Below are positions 63,363 through 64,000 of a stretch of DNA of 64,000 bases, one piece after another; position 1 is the stretch's first letter; every line of letters starts with the position of its first letter. Below the pieces are notes generated by a model. That model was not told where the DNA came from. It did not search any database and saw only the letters and a list, made by a program, of their open reading frames with translations. Origin of the DNA: Homoserinibacter sp. GY 40078 (GTDB taxonomy: Bacteria > Actinomycetota > Actinomycetes > Actinomycetales > Microbacteriaceae); the NCBI RefSeq assembly GCF_008017545.1, contig NZ_VRTZ01000002.1, positions 839,401 to 903,400 on the forward strand. The letters are read 5' to 3'. A program made the translations under genes and the position numbers.

Positions 63363-64000
63363 TGCCTTCGACGAGCGGTACCGCGCCCAACGCGGCATCG
63401 CGGCCACCGACCCCGAGGTGACCGACGGCGAGATCGTCGCGTTCGCCGCCCGCAAGGCGGCTCAGCGACTGCGCGCGCTCTTGCACGGGATGCCCCACAG
63501 CTACCTCGGCCCCCGGGTCAGCATCGCGAATCGGCGACGTCTGCACTTGGGTCACGGCACGTCGATCGCCGCCGACGCCGTGATCGACGCGCTCTCGCGC
63601 GACGGAGTGCGCCTCGACGATGCCGTGACCGTGGACCGGCGCGCCGTGATCCGCGCGACCGGCTCGATCCGCCGTATCGGCGTGGGCGTGCGCATCGGTC
63701 GCCGCAGCGCCGTCGGCGTCGACTGCTTCATCCACGGCGGAGGCGGCGTCGTCATCGGGCGCGACGTGCTGCTCGGACCCTCGGTGCGCATCTTCTCCGA
63801 GAACCACGACTTCGACTCGCGTGATGTGCCGATCATCGAGCAGGGCGAGACGCCCGGCTCGGTCGAGATCGGAGACGACGTGTGGATCGGCGCCAACTCG
63901 ACTGTGCTCGCCGGAGCCCGGATCGGCACCGGCGCGATCGTCGCCGCAGGCGCCGTAGTGCGCGGCGAGGTTCCCCCGTACGCGATCGTCGCCGGCGTGC
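63346..64000 (+). CDS. Left-handed beta-helix acyltransferase (cut by window end)
   Basis: GTG at 63346 with GGAGG upstream; open to the window edge (218 codons). Hexapeptide repeats begin near residue 60 (IAADAVID, VRIGRRSAVGV, VVIGRDVLLGP), then SENHDFDSRDVP and DVWIGANSTVLAGARIGTGAIVAAGAVV, typical of WbbJ/maa-type O-acetyltransferases. Probably decorates the polymer sugar. The 5' end overlaps the glycosyltransferase by 17 bases. Confidence 0.9.
   Translation, partial: MSRLRDAFDERYRAQRGIAATDPEVTDGEIVAFAARKAAQRLRALLHGMPHSYLGPRVSIANRRRLHLGHGTSIAADAVIDALSRDGVRLDDAVTVDRRAVIRATGSIRRIGVGVRIGRRSAVGVDCFIHGGGGVVIGRDVLLGPSVRIFSENHDFDSRDVPIIEQGETPGSVEIGDDVWIGANSTVLAGARIGTGAIVAAGAVVRGEVPPYAIVAGV

Overview
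The window is a stretch of chromosome from a high-GC Gram-positive actinobacterium, most likely of the family Microbacteriaceae (order Micrococcales; the family is an inference). The evidence is frequent GTG starts, several apparently leaderless promoters, the actinobacterial division set (DivIVA/Wag31, SepF, FtsQ, FtsW), actinobacteria-specific proteins (DUF3043, DUF3040, GarA-type FHA, FtsR-type MerR, a Rv2175c-like protein beside a PASTA kinase), and gene order that follows Mycobacterium tuberculosis Rv2145c-Rv2187 and Rv1822-Rv1830 in reduced form. No tRNA, rRNA, CRISPR array, integrase or transposase was seen.

Layout. 1-7.4 kb: cytochrome oxidase subunits I (cut by the window edge) and II, the Fe-S carrier ErpA, an M20 dipeptidase, pyrD, nrdR, hisD and a flavin reductase. 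7.5-28.8 kb: dnaE, a pseudouridine synthase, lspA, then the division and cell wall (dcw) cluster, all on the minus strand, running from mraZ (28.7 kb) through rsmH, ftsL, ftsI, murF, mraY, murD, ftsW, murG, murC, ftsQ, ftsZ, yggS, sepF to divIVA. murE, normally between ftsI and murF, is absent. A 10-bp-periodic triple GTGG repeat in front of mraZ is a likely MraZ operator. 29-45.6 kb: polyprenyl synthase, the Rv2175c-like/PASTA kinase pair, a LysM wall hydrolase, type II DAHP synthase, PlsC, a ROK sugar kinase, an acyl-CoA ligase, deformylase, and pyruvate carboxylase between two ParA/MinD-type ATPases.

45.7-56.2 kb is the accessory part: about twenty small, unrelated genes, all on the minus strand, packed with 1-4 bp overlaps and visibly richer in A/T than the core. 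Several belong to or resemble immunity-protein families of polymorphic toxin systems (a barstar-like protein, a DUF4265 protein, a leucine-rich-repeat protein, a HEAT-like protein, CxxC-pair proteins), and no toxin gene is present. I read it as a toxin-free polyimmunity array. It is turning over: one gene is freshly duplicated in tandem, a KptA-type RNA 2'-phosphotransferase is split by an in-frame amber codon, a small gene is frameshifted, and there is an N-terminal fragment of a neighbour. A 49-codon gene fits exactly between two array genes with 4-bp overlaps on both sides.

56.3-64 kb returns to core genes: MerR regulator, FtsR-like MerR, GarA-like FHA protein, a phosphatidyltransferase and a DUF1295 protein. 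They are followed by the start of a plus-strand surface-polysaccharide operon (initiating sugar transferase, CDP-alcohol phosphatidyltransferase, glycosyltransferase, left-handed beta-helix acyltransferase cut by the window end). This operon is preceded by a 316-base untranslated region that is very rich in C and poor in G, which could act as a Rho-utilisation site.
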